From an uncultured Alphaproteobacteria bacterium (lineage in GTDB: Bacteria > Pseudomonadota > Alphaproteobacteria > Micropepsales > Micropepsaceae), in contig CADEFU010000007.1 of NCBI GenBank assembly GCA_902826695.1, positions 1-64,000 of the forward strand: a stretch of DNA of 64,000 nucleotides, written 5' to 3'. Positions 8,352 to 17,283 of the stretch are shown here, piece by piece (positions within the stretch are counted from its first letter, which is position 1; every line of letters starts with the position of its first letter). A program made the translations under genes and the position numbers. The notes beneath the pieces were generated by a model that saw only the letters and a list, made by a program, of their open reading frames with translations, was not told where the DNA came from and did no database searches.

Positions 8352-8631
8352 CGACAATGTTGTCGATGCTGAGCACGCGCGCCCGCCGCAAAGGCTTGGG
8401 TCGATCCGACTGCGCCCCGACGCCAGCTGTCAGCTCGATGCCGAGCTCATTGAGAACGCGCAGCACGAGCCCAAGCTGAAGAGTCGGCTTCCCGTTCTCC
8501 GCGTGCGAGACCCACCGTTGAGACACGCCGAGCTGCTTCGCAAGCTCTGCCTGAGCCAGCGACCGTTCGCGGCGATAGCTCCTCAGCAGCGCCCCGAAAT
8601 CTTCTGGCCGGAAAAGACGGATCGAACGCAT
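8344..8631 (-). CDS. hipB: HipB-like Xre-family antitoxin
   Basis: A 95-residue helix-turn-helix protein of the Xre/Cro type. The DNA-binding unit is at about residues 12-65 (SLAQAELAKQLGVSQRWVSH with the recognition helix VSQRWVSHAEN). It is encoded just before hipA and overlaps it. By analogy with HipB it neutralises HipA and represses the operon. Three matching operators lie immediately upstream (8642-8711). The likely -10 box is only 7 bases from the ATG, so the transcript may be leaderless or carry a very short leader. The C-terminal tail (SDRPKPLRRARVLSIDNIVDD) is basic and then acidic. Confidence 0.93.
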   Translation of the reverse strand: MRSIRLFRPEDFGALLRSYRRERSLAQAELAKQLGVSQRWVSHAENGKPTLQLGLVLRVLNELGIELTAGVGAQSDRPKPLRRARVLSIDNIVDD

Positions 8632-8638
8632 GCCCCAG

Positions 8639-8711
8639 ATTATGATCGATCGATCCTAACGTCAAGTTTATAATCGATCGATCATTAAGAGGAATATAAT
8701 CGATCGATTAT
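8639..8711 (-). promoter_or_regulatory. hipBA promoter with three ATCGATCGAT operators
   Basis: Three copies of a 16-bp palindrome lie at 8642-8657 (ATGATCGATCGATCCT), 8670-8685 (ATAATCGATCGATCAT) and 8696-8711 (ATAATCGATCGATTAT, perfect). They are centred 28 and 26 bp apart. On the minus strand a TTGACG -35 (8660-8665) and CATAAT -10 (8639-8644) flank the operator nearest the gene, so HipB bound there would block RNA polymerase. This is a clear autoregulatory array for the HipB-HipA complex. Confidence 0.85.
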
Positions 8712-8784
8712 CAAGGGCTGGCCGCAGAGCACCTCACCGGCAGCGCCAACAGTGATGGATGGCGGTGCCTCGCATTTAGAGCGA

Positions 8785-9030
8785 CTACTGCTGCCAGGCC
8801 AGCAGCTTCGCGTTCAAGCGACCGGACAACTGGCCCGAGAGCGCCGCGCTTGTGGTCAGGCGCGGGTCGTCGCCGAACGCGCCGGTCATGATTTCATGCA
8901 CCAAGAAGTACGACGCGTTGAGGCAGCCGCAAGCGCGCGCGGCCTCGTCGCGCAGCGTGGGGCCATAGGCCACAATTTCCGCAAAACGCGTCAAAAGCGG
9001 CGGTAAATCTTTGCAAATAACAGTTTCCAT
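8785..9030 (-). CDS. Small hypothetical protein, 81 residues
   Basis: An 81-residue, largely helical cytoplasmic protein (LPPLLTRFAEIVAYGPTLRD, then LNASYFLVHEIMTGAF). It lies upstream of the hip operators on the same strand but is separated from hipB by the operator array, so it is probably its own unit. The central helix vaguely recalls the N-terminal helices of sigma-like or PhyR-type proteins. That is too weak to use as a call. The start ATG at 9030 is followed by a sensible sequence, and the codon use matches the neighbours. Confidence 0.55.
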   Translation of the reverse strand: METVICKDLPPLLTRFAEIVAYGPTLRDEAARACGCLNASYFLVHEIMTGAFGDDPRLTTSAALSGQLSGRLNAKLLAWQQ

Positions 9031-9230
9031 GAACTTTGACCGAATCTAGATATTCTCAAAACATGTATGAAGTATGGCACAGAAAAGCATGAGTAGATAT
9101 AGAAGAGATTATTGGCTTTCTGCGGTATTAGGCGGCCGAATTCACCAGTTTAGATTTACTTTTATTACATCAACACTATATACCTCCGACGTCCTGATGA
9201 TCCCATCGGGACGAAATTGGAGTACAGATT
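9031..9230. other. AT-rich intergenic segment
   Basis: About 200 bases distinctly richer in A and T than the rest of the window. It includes TTTACTTTTATTACATC and CTATATACC just upstream of the CsbD-like gene, which could form a stress promoter. No convincing gene is present in any frame. Confidence 0.4.
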
Positions 9231-9455
9231 TTGACCAGCCCAACCCCCGCCGCAGCGAACCCCACGACGATTGAGGCGACGCGCCATGCGTTGTCGAAGG
9301 ACATCCACACGAAGTGGAACAAGTTCTCGGAAACGGACGCTGCCGCTTTCAAGAACCGCGATGACCTCGTCACCCAGGTCGTGTCCAAATACGGCATGGA
9401 CAAAGCGATCGCCCAACGCGACGTCGACGCCCTGTTGAAGGGTCGCAGCTTCTAA
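9231..9455 (+). CDS. CsbD-like small stress protein
   Basis: A 74-residue soluble protein. The core (IHTKWNKFSETDAAAFKNRD, then DLVTQVVSKYGMDKAIAQRD and VDALLKG) follows the CsbD pattern of a W-x-K-hydrophobic turn, a D-L-x-x-x-x-x-K-YG segment and a C-terminal amphipathic helix. CsbD-like proteins are abundant under general stress; their mechanism is not known. The start codon is TTG at 9231, with GGAG 9 bases upstream. It is preceded by an AT-rich region likely to hold its promoter and is followed by the operon of small proteins at 9552. Confidence 0.65.
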   Translation: MTSPTPAAANPTTIEATRHALSKDIHTKWNKFSETDAAAFKNRDDLVTQVVSKYGMDKAIAQRDVDALLKGRSF

Positions 9456-9551
9456 GACTCGAGGAAACGCCCCACGGGCTGCAAGCCGGGGTTGCCTCAA
9501 AGGGCATGCCCCGGCGCGTTTGCGCCGCCCACACAATAAGGAGACAGGCCC

Positions 9552-9860
9552 ATGACCGACAAAGCCATTCAACTCGACAACCGCCGCGGCGACGCCGACC
9601 GTCACGCGATCGAACTTCGCCGCCTGGTGCTGGCCGTCGAGGCCGAGAAAGACGCCGTAAGGCTGCGCCAGGAAGATCTCGAAACCGAAATGGTCCAGGC
9701 GCCCAGCGTCTCGTGGCCCGAAGCGGCGGAGAAGGCGCGCTATCTGATCGCCATCCTCGCCGGCACCAGTGCGGCGCGCGACCCGCGGCGCAAGAAACTC
9801 ATCGCAGCCACGCTTGAGGACTTCCGCCGCCTGTCGGCGAAACCGGACGGCGAGGCGTAA
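9552..9860 (+). CDS. Small hypothetical protein, first gene of a three-gene operon
   Basis: A 102-residue charged helical protein. Residues 15-45 (RHAIELRRLVLAVEAEKDAV and onward) are predicted to form a long helix, and a second helix holds EAAEKARYLIAILA. A clear AAGGAGA lies 8 bases before ATG 9552. The next gene starts 5 bp after the stop, and a third follows after 3 bp, so the three are one transcript. Similar small alpha-helical proteins of unknown role are common in alphaproteobacteria (general knowledge). No function is proposed. Confidence 0.65.
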   Translation: MTDKAIQLDNRRGDADRHAIELRRLVLAVEAEKDAVRLRQEDLETEMVQAPSVSWPEAAEKARYLIAILAGTSAARDPRRKKLIAATLEDFRRLSAKPDGEA

Positions 9861-9865
9861 GCGCC

Positions 9866-10015
9866 ATGGCCAAAGGACAAAAGCGCTCCAACCGCGAGAA
9901 AAAGAAACCGAAGGCGAACGCGAACGCGAAGAAGACGCCGGCCCCCGTGCTGGCAAGCGGCGCGCCCGCATTCGCGTTCAACCCGGCGCGCGCCGGCGCC
10001 AAGCGTTCGAGCTGA
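9866..10015 (+). CDS. Small basic lysine/alanine-rich protein, 49 residues
   Basis: A 49-codon gene between two overlapping-style neighbours (gaps of 5 and 3 bp). The N-terminal half is strongly basic (KGQKRSNREKKKPKANANAK), and the rest is Ala/Pro-rich, ending in AGAKRSS. It is probably disordered and could bind nucleic acid, though nothing beyond composition supports that. It was found by reading the gap, where the frame and the spacing to both neighbours are consistent with a real gene. Confidence 0.6.
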   Translation: MAKGQKRSNREKKKPKANANAKKTPAPVLASGAPAFAFNPARAGAKRSS

Positions 10016-10018
10016 GCC

Positions 10019-10297
10019 ATGCGCGAGCGCACCAGCGAAAGCAGCGTGCGCTTTCGCGGCGCCTTCACGCTCAAGGGCGTGGACCGGACATTGCCGCCGG
10101 GCGCCTATCGAATCCTGACGGAAGAGGCGGCACTCGACGGCATGTCCTTCATCGCCTACCAACGCGTCTCGACCAGCATCGTCGTGCCGATCGGCGAAGG
10201 CTCGCAAGAGATCGCGCCGATCGACCCGAACGATCTGGAAGCGGCACTCCAACGCGACCGGCTAGCCTTTCCGCCGCCGGTTCCTTCTCAGAGCTAG
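10019..10297 (+). CDS. Conserved small hypothetical protein, last gene of the operon
   Basis: A 92-residue, mostly beta protein. The segment VRFRGAFTLKGVDRTLPPGA, followed by YRILTEEAALDGMSFIAYQR, matches a pattern remembered from small uncharacterised proteins of Rhizobiales-like genomes. In those an F-x-L-x-G-x-D-x-x-x-P-x-G-x-Y stretch precedes a T/D-E-E-x-x-x-G-x-S-F segment. The stop TAG shares the CTAG of the convergent ankyrin gene, so the two transcription units meet exactly here. No catalytic residues are apparent. Confidence 0.7.
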   Translation: MRERTSESSVRFRGAFTLKGVDRTLPPGAYRILTEEAALDGMSFIAYQRVSTSIVVPIGEGSQEIAPIDPNDLEAALQRDRLAFPPPVPSQS

Positions 10298-11694
10298 GGG
10301 CAATACTGCGCCGCCAGAGCCGCCGCGAGCGGCGAGGCGGATATCACGCCGTCGTAGATCGGGTTCTCCCAATTGTTCCGCGAGTCGTTGGCGTGGTACG
10401 TCCCCTTGTCGCAAAACAGCGAAAGCGTGCCGACGATACCGCGGCCGTCGACGTCGAGTTCGTTGCGGCGCGTACTGAAGCTGACTTCGTTGGCCTTGAC
10501 GGAGTTGATCTCGTACGAGCGGTAAGGCGCGACCGGGATGCCCGCGCGGTTGCGGGCGACGTTGGACCGGGTGTTGGCGGTGTCGATGTACCAACCCGTC
10601 CCCGCCACCGCGACCCAATTCGCGGGCGGCGGCGGCGCAGAGGACGTCGCCGGCGCGGCGGTCGATTGAAGGCCGGGGCAACCGGACCCATAGCAGCCCG
10701 TCGACAGCGCAACGAGCACGTCTTTCGAGCAGATCTTCTTGTCCTTGGTCCATCCGGTCTGCGCCAACCAATAGGCTGTGTTGGCGCTGTTGGGATTGGT
10801 GGCGCTGCGGTTCACGCCTTTGTTGAGCAGCGCTTGGACCATCGACATGCTGCAGTGGTAGGCCGCGTACATCAACGGCGTCGTTATGTTTCTGTCTTTT
10901 GGGTTCTTCGCTGCAATGTTGGGGTTGGCGTTGCTGGCCAACAGCGTGTTCACCATGTCCGCGTCATTGGCGGCCGCCGCTTTGAACAACGCGGTTTCGC
11001 CCTTGCTGTCGGTCGCATTCACGTTGACGCCGTTGACCAACAGCTGCATGACCGCGTCGGTTTTGCCGTTCTTGACCAGCGCAAACAGCGCTTGCGTGCC
11101 GTTGCCGCCGGCGCGGATCAGCGATGGGATAATGTCGTAACTGGCGCTCTTGGCCTCGTAGCTCAGCTTCGCGTAACTGGCTGCCGCGTGCGCGAGTGCG
11201 GAATATCCGCCCTTGTCGACCGGCCGAACGTCCGCGCCGCGTTCGAGCAGATACGCGACGACGCCGGGGCGGCTGGTGCCGCACGCGTTCATCAACGGGG
11301 TGTAGCCGGGCGTGTTGCCCTGCGCGTTGATGTTGGCCTTGTTCTCGACCAGCAGTTTGACCACGGGCAGATGCCCGTTATAGGCCGCCCAGTTGAGCGG
11401 CGTGAATCCCTTGGCGCCGGGCGTATCCACGCCGGCCTTGTTCTTCAGCAGCAGCTCGGCGACGGCAAGATGTCCCCGGTCGGCGGCCCAGATCAGCGCC
11501 GTGTCGCCGTTCGCGGCGCGTGCGTCCACTTTGGCGCCACCGGCGAGCAGCGTCGTGACCTGCGCGACATCGCCGTCATAGGCCGCGCGGATCAGCGCGG
11601 GGTCGCTGGGTGCAGGCTGCGCCGCAGCAACGCCGGCGCACGCGCACAGGACGAGCGCGAACAGCGCGATGAAAGAAACGGTCGCCTTAGCCAT
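10294..11694 (-). CDS. Secreted ankyrin-repeat protein with C-terminal adhesin-E-like domain
   Basis: A 466-residue exported protein. Residues 1-26 form a signal peptide ending in VAAAQ. About eight ankyrin repeats follow (repeated signatures such as GDTALIWAADRGHLAVAELL and KGFTPLNWAAYNGHLPVVKL). After a Cys-containing linker (SKDVLVALSTGCYGSGCPG) and a Pro-rich stretch, the C-terminal 110 residues (NWVAVAGTGWYIDTANT onward, ending AAQYCP) resemble the surface-adhesin E type domain. Start 11694 is preferred because GGGGA precedes it at the right distance; ATG 11706 is the alternative. The protein probably acts in the periplasm or at the surface through protein contacts. Confidence 0.83.
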   Translation of the reverse strand: MAKATVSFIALFALVLCACAGVAAAQPAPSDPALIRAAYDGDVAQVTTLLAGGAKVDARAANGDTALIWAADRGHLAVAELLLKNKAGVDTPGAKGFTPLNWAAYNGHLPVVKLLVENKANINAQGNTPGYTPLMNACGTSRPGVVAYLLERGADVRPVDKGGYSALAHAAASYAKLSYEAKSASYDIIPSLIRAGGNGTQALFALVKNGKTDAVMQLLVNGVNVNATDSKGETALFKAAAANDADMVNTLLASNANPNIAAKNPKDRNITTPLMYAAYHCSMSMVQALLNKGVNRSATNPNSANTAYWLAQTGWTKDKKICSKDVLVALSTGCYGSGCPGLQSTAAPATSSAPPPPANWVAVAGTGWYIDTANTRSNVARNRAGIPVAPYRSYEINSVKANEVSFSTRRNELDVDGRGIVGTLSLFCDKGTYHANDSRNNWENPIYDGVISASPLAAALAAQYCP

Positions 11695-11781
11695 GGTATT
11701 CCCCATCTGCGCTTGCGAGTCAGCTCAGCCTAACAGGGATCTGGAACCGACGCACGCTCCGTCCCTCGCGCGCAATAAAAT

Positions 11782-11812
11782 AGGGCACGCAACACCGGGT
11801 GCCGCGTGCCCT
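11782..11812 (-). terminator. Rho-independent terminator after the barrel gene
   Basis: AGGGCACGC (11782-11790) pairs with GCGTGCCCT (11804-11812). Read on the minus strand the hairpin is followed by ATTTTATT. It lies 20 bp after the stop of the barrel gene and before the ankyrin gene's upstream region. Confidence 0.8.
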
Positions 11813-11832
11813 TAAATCTAAGTGCGTTGCGC

Positions 11833-12561
11833 TTAGAAGCGCGCCGTCAGCCCGAGCGTCAAGCCATAGCCCCACGCGTCCACTTCATAGGGCGTGATGG
11901 CCGAAACCGGCGGCGAGCGCGTCGCGCCGGTCTCGAAGTCGCCCAAGGTGAAGACCGACGCCGAAGCGTGCAGGCCCCAGCACTCGTCGAGCGCATAGCC
12001 AAGGCCCACCGTGCCGCGCGCGGCGAAGCTGGTGTTGTCGCCTTCGGCAAGCGTCTGATCGGCCACGCCGTTGAACGGGAAGAAGTCTTCCGTGACGGAC
12101 ATGGTGTTGAACGCCACGCCGGCGGCAGCGCCCACGTGGTACGACCAACGCGGGTTGCTCGTCGAGAGCGGCGCCGCGTAGATCAGACCCAGCATCACGA
12201 TGTCCGAGTCCACCTCGCCGGTAAAGGCGCTGGGGAAGCCCGGAATCGCAACATAGTTCGCGACGAAGGAAACGTCCGCGTCGACATGGTCGTAGCTGAG
12301 CGCGAGCGCCCAGCCGCCGCCGATGCGCCGGCCGAGCAGCGCGCCGTACGTGCTGGCGCTGTCGAAGTCGACGTTGCTGACCGTGCCGCCGCCGCCGGCC
12401 GCTGCGCCGCCGTCGGTCGTGTCCGAACCGCCTTCAAGCCAGGCGAAGCCGGCGCCGGCGCCGACGAACCAGTCGCCGTCCGCTGCCACGGCGTGCGGGC
12501 TTGCGATCAGCGAAAGGGCAAGGACCGACGCAGCCGTTGCCGATGTGGTCGAGAATTTCAT
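11833..12561 (-). CDS. Outer-membrane beta-barrel protein
   Basis: A 242-residue protein with a signal peptide (MKFSTTSATAASVLALSLIA, cleavage after AVAA). Alternating short strands follow (WFVGAGAGFAWL, GWALALSYDHVDADVSF, RGTVGLGYALD), ending in GYGLTLGLTARF. The terminal Phe is the usual barrel assembly signal. The pattern fits an 8-stranded OmpA/OmpW-like porin-type barrel. Start 12561 has GAAGGA upstream, whereas the longer open frame upstream is non-coding in character. A terminator follows at 11782-11812. The cargo or ligand is unknown. Confidence 0.83.
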   Translation of the reverse strand: MKFSTTSATAASVLALSLIASPHAVAADGDWFVGAGAGFAWLEGGSDTTDGGAAAGGGGTVSNVDFDSASTYGALLGRRIGGGWALALSYDHVDADVSFVANYVAIPGFPSAFTGEVDSDIVMLGLIYAAPLSTSNPRWSYHVGAAAGVAFNTMSVTEDFFPFNGVADQTLAEGDNTSFAARGTVGLGYALDECWGLHASASVFTLGDFETGATRSPPVSAITPYEVDAWGYGLTLGLTARF

Positions 12562-12998
12562 GTTTCGATTCCTTCGAGGGGGTAAGGGCGCGCCCCCAAC
12601 AGGCGCCCCGTGCGCTATTACGAAACGAGCGGCCGCGCCGCGCAATAGGTTGCCCGACGGCAGTTGTGCGCGAACAAGCGTCGTTCTCCCGCCAATGCGC
12701 AGGCCTCTCCCAACGCGCGAACGCGCCAAGAAATGCACGGGGCATCGAAAGCCCCAAAGGCGAACCGATATACGCCAAATGTTGTAGCGAAAGCCGCGAA
12801 CATCCCCGTTCGCGTGTAAACGCAACGCGCGCCCTCACCGACGCCCGTCATATGTCCCCAGAATTGTGACAAGCCGCCGTGAGCCGGCCATCGCGACAAC
12901 TGCGTCGGCTTCCCGCCGCGGTGCCGGGCGGTGGGCAGCGACGACTTCAAGTGTGATTGAACAACCTAGCAATCGGCCGAACGCAGCGTCGCGCGGCG
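12562..12998. other. 437-bp intergenic region without a recognised gene
   Basis: Open frames here are arginine/proline-rich with no start signal, so no gene is called. The region should contain the barrel promoter near 12600. A small hairpin-rich part around 12580-12600 (GGGGGTAAGGGCGCGCCCCC) lies just upstream of the barrel start. Confidence 0.4.
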
Positions 12999-14435
<1,437 letters not shown>

Positions 14436-14527
14436 ATTGTCCACCGGTAAATATCGCGAGCCCGTCACCACGTATAACCGGAAAACACTAAGGATAAGTG
14501 TTGGCTTCGTTGCGATTTCGTTATCGC

Positions 14528-14547
14528 GAATAAGGTGACAGCATGAC
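14528..14547. repeat. Diverged single arm of the palindromic repeat
   Basis: GAATAAGGTGACAGCATGAC keeps the GGTGACAGCAT core of the 68-bp element but not the distal part. It lies between the kinase promoter and the VOC gene's 3' end. Confidence 0.6.
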
Positions 14548-14671
14548 AGGCTGCACGCTCGGCATCGTGCCTGTGCGCCCGGTACCGCCGGGTTTCAGCC
14601 GGCGCATTCTTTGAAGCGGTATAAAGTCGGCGGCATCCGCGGCCTTCGCCGCGGTACGCCAGCGTAAGCGC

Positions 14672-15253
14672 TCAAGCAGCCCCCGTCATCGCGCCGCGGA
14701 TCGGCGAGACGGGCAGGTCCACCTTGCGCTCGAGCAACGCTGACGCCGGCGTTCCCGCGCGCAGCCGGGCGAGCCAATCTTCCGGGTCGTACTCCACGCC
14801 GATCGGATTCGCGGGCCAGCGCGGGCTGTGCATCATGGCGTTGGCGCCCTCCGCCGTGGCGAAGCTGTCGACCTGAAACTCCATCTGATTGCCGTCGGGA
14901 TCGGCGTAGTACATCGAGACGGTGATCCCGTGGTGCACGCACCAATAGGGCTTGATCCCGCGCTCCTTGAGCCAGGCGTAGTTCTCAAGCAGTTGGTTCA
15001 GCGAGCCATAGGTGTAAGCGACGTGGTCGACGCCGACCAGCCCGCGCTTCGCCGGCTCCGGCGCATCGGGGTTGATCACCGCCAGGTTCGCAAACGCGAA
15101 ACGGTGATGCTCGTCGTCATAGGTCAAAAACGCCAGCGCGGGATCCTGATACTGAACCTTGGCGTCGAAGACGGTCTCGTACCACGCCAGCATCTCGGCG
15201 AAGCGGCGGGTGCGGTAGACGATGTGAACGAATTTTTGCGGCGGCACGCGCAT
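14672..15253 (-). CDS. VOC-family (glyoxalase/extradiol dioxygenase-like) protein
   Basis: A 193-residue two-module vicinal-oxygen-chelate protein. The first module starts KFVHIVYRTRRFAEMLAWYE and ends near RFAFANLAV. The second starts VGVDHVAYTYGSLNQLLEN and ends with DPDGNQMEFQVD. Metal ligands are probably His of FVHIVYR, His of VDHVAY and Glu of MEFQ. This is the layout of biphenyl-diol dioxygenase-like proteins. The substrate is unknown. ATG 15253 gives the normal family N-terminus, while the longer open frame upstream is arginine-rich. It is monocistronic and divergent from the small exported protein at 15451. Confidence 0.82.
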   Translation of the reverse strand: MRVPPQKFVHIVYRTRRFAEMLAWYETVFDAKVQYQDPALAFLTYDDEHHRFAFANLAVINPDAPEPAKRGLVGVDHVAYTYGSLNQLLENYAWLKERGIKPYWCVHHGITVSMYYADPDGNQMEFQVDSFATAEGANAMMHSPRWPANPIGVEYDPEDWLARLRAGTPASALLERKVDLPVSPIRGAMTGAA

Positions 15254-15450
15254 CGGCGATCCCTCTTTGCGAATGTTCCAGTCGGCCGGACCGAACCCGG
15301 CGCCTTCGGTCGGCAGTTTGCCAACGGCAGAACGGATTGTCACGCGGGCGGCTAACCGCTCAACGCCCGCAGCAAGCCGACGCAACGCCAAGCGGGCCCG
15401 CACAAGCCTCGCCATCCTCCCGCCACACTCCCGCGCGAGTCTTGGGCCCC

Positions 15451-15810
15451 ATGCGCATCGCCCTCGCCACGTTTGCCGTCGCGGTACTCGCGACATCCGC
15501 CACCGCCGCGCCCTGCAACGGGCCGCGCCCGCCGGTCGGCGCGCAGGTGGCGGGGCAGGTGACGCAGGTGACGTCGGGGGACACGTTCTGTCTCGGGCAT
15601 GACACAAGCACCATCGCCGTGCGGCTCGCCGACTTCGCCGCCTGCCGCAACGAAGCCACACGCTTGAACCTCGTGAAAATCATCGGCGGCAAGCGCGTCG
15701 CCTGCACCGTCACCCGCCGCGACCGCAACGCCGTGCGCGCGCGCTGCACCGTCGAAGGCCAAAGCGTCGCCCGCGTGCTGCGTTACGCGCAAACCTGCGA
15801 ACGCCGTTAG
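15451..15810 (+). CDS. Exported SNase-like (OB-fold) small protein
   Basis: A 119-residue exported protein with a signal peptide (MRIALATFAVAVLATSATAA). The mature part follows the outline of staphylococcal-nuclease-like domains: VTQVTSGDTFCLG recalls the V-x-x-GDT strand, and IAVRLADFAACRNEATRLNL recalls the V-R-L-x-x-I-D-x-P segment. The Pro-Glu of active nucleases is missing, and the C-terminal half is truncated relative to the usual 140-150 residues. It has paired Cys residues. It is probably a non-catalytic or altered relative. The confidence in the fold is moderate, and the function is unknown. Confidence 0.65.
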   Translation: MRIALATFAVAVLATSATAAPCNGPRPPVGAQVAGQVTQVTSGDTFCLGHDTSTIAVRLADFAACRNEATRLNLVKIIGGKRVACTVTRRDRNAVRARCTVEGQSVARVLRYAQTCERR

Positions 15811-15835
15811 CCTGGCGCGCGCCGGCAAAGCGCCC

Positions 15836-16435
15836 TCACCAAATACGCAGGTCGCGCACCAGCACGTTGTTGGTCATCACGCAGTCGGCGGGTCTAAGCG
15901 TCACCGGCGCGCGCTTGTCGAACGACAGCGCCACGGTCAGCGTCACCGTCATCGGCCCCGGCGCATAGGGCCGGTATGTCGTCGTGTCGAACGGCACCCG
16001 CGCGGCGAACGCAAACCGCTGGCTCGCGCCGGCCGCGAGCGGGCGGAAGCGCGCACGCAAAAGCTCCGTCTCGCCCGGGAAGCCGGTCAGCCGCTGCGTG
16101 ACGGTGACGGACTGGAAAGCCTCCGTTCCGCCGGACGGCTGTGTCCCCGCATTCTTCACGACCGCGGCGGCTTGAATGTGCAGCGTGCCGGGCGTGAAGT
16201 AATAGGTGGAGCCGCTGCCTGGCAAAGCACCCGGCGGCGGCAGCGCCGAGCCGGGCGTGAGGAGCGGCACGACGTCGCCGCAGTTCGGTGCCGGCGGCGC
16301 CACCGGCGTGATGCGAAGGTCGTCGAGGCGCGGTCGCGTCGCACGCAGCTCGTCCGGCGCGGGCGCGGGCGCCGCCGCGGCCACCGCCGCAAGCACGATC
16401 GAAACCGAAACCGCCGTCGTCCACGTCGCGCGCAT
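15836..16435 (-). CDS. Exported hypothetical protein with Ig-like/CARDB-type strands
   Basis: A 199-residue exported protein. The signal peptide is MRATWTTAVSVSIVLAAVAA. The rest is beta-rich: TLHIQAAAVVKNAGTQPSGG, then TEAFQSVTVTQRLTGFPGE and RFAFAARVPFD, then MTVTLTVALSFDKR, ending in NNVLVRDLRIW. The alternation of conserved asparagines in turns and V/L strands resembles a CARDB-like or other Ig-fold domain. Two Cys (in PNCGD and PADCV) could form a disulfide. ATG 16435 is chosen because the longer frame upstream is not protein-like. It is convergent with the SNase-like gene. Confidence 0.65.
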   Translation of the reverse strand: MRATWTTAVSVSIVLAAVAAAAPAPAPDELRATRPRLDDLRITPVAPPAPNCGDVVPLLTPGSALPPPGALPGSGSTYYFTPGTLHIQAAAVVKNAGTQPSGGTEAFQSVTVTQRLTGFPGETELLRARFRPLAAGASQRFAFAARVPFDTTTYRPYAPGPMTVTLTVALSFDKRAPVTLRPADCVMTNNVLVRDLRIW

Positions 16436-16615
16436 CGCCGTCCTGCCTCCGCATGGTCGTATCGATGGCCGAACCGTACCGCCGCTACCGGCACCGCGCA
16501 AACCCCGAGCCTGTGACGCGCGTCGCACGCGCACACATTGCCCGTTTGCCGGTACCGAATTCGCGGCTGTAACGCAGACCGCCGCCTCTAAGCGGTCCGC
16601 GTCAGGAACTCCGCC

Positions 16616-17053
16616 CTAGTGCTTGGCGTGTGCGATGAACTCTTCGAGCGCGACTTCGATTTCGTGCTTGTCGTGCGCGTGCTCGACCTTACCGTGAAGT
16701 TCGGTGAGTTCCGCCGATGCGCCGTGGTCGTGCTCGACGCGCTCCAGCTCGTGCAGCGTGTACGTTTGCGCCTTCTTGAAATCCTTCTCGTGCCGCACGT
16801 GATCGAGAATGGCCTCCACCTCGTGCACGACCGCGTCGCTGACGCCCTTCGCGTGCGCCGGCATCCGGGCGGCGCTAAATCCGCCGCGCGCCGACGCAAG
16901 CGCGTGGATCACTTCCATCGGCACCTTCACCGAACCCGCGCGCCGCGACACGCGGCCCAGCATGAATCCCATCGAAAACAGGCCGGCGGCAACCAACGTA
17001 GCCACGGCAAAGAACTGAAACTGGACGATGTCCACGCCACTAAACAACTGCAT
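16616..17053 (-). CDS. Membrane-anchored His/Glu-rich small protein
   Basis: A 145-residue protein with one N-terminal transmembrane helix (residues 10-30, FQFFAVATLVAAGLFSMGF). A basic patch (GRVSRRAGSVKV) follows, then a long soluble helical tail rich in His, Glu, Asp and Lys (for example LDHVRHEKDFKKAQTYTLHE and ELHGKVEHAHDKHEIEVALE). The tail is probably a coiled coil on the cytoplasmic side and may bind metal through its His clusters (inference). A GGGGGAAG site supports ATG 17053. No family was recognised. Confidence 0.65.
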   Translation of the reverse strand: MQLFSGVDIVQFQFFAVATLVAAGLFSMGFMLGRVSRRAGSVKVPMEVIHALASARGGFSAARMPAHAKGVSDAVVHEVEAILDHVRHEKDFKKAQTYTLHELERVEHDHGASAELTELHGKVEHAHDKHEIEVALEEFIAHAKH

Positions 17054-17283
17054 CGCTTCCCCCACATGTTGAACGGGACGGCTACCAAAGTGCGGCGGCC
17101 GACGCACGCAGGCGTTACGCGCTTCATCGCTTTCGCATCGCGTTGTGGCACTTCGGAAACAAGATCGCGCGCGCTTTCGCGTTCCGAAGAACGCTATCGA
17201 ATTCTCACTCGCCCGTGACGCGTAAACGCGCTCGCGCAGCGCATGAATCGCGCGCCGGCGTTAGCCCCACGCGCGAGCGGCCG

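Noticed and set aside
9074..9274. 66-codon plus-strand frame in the AT-rich gap
   Set aside because: No ribosome-binding site. It overlaps the CsbD-like gene in another frame, and its composition does not match the neighbours.
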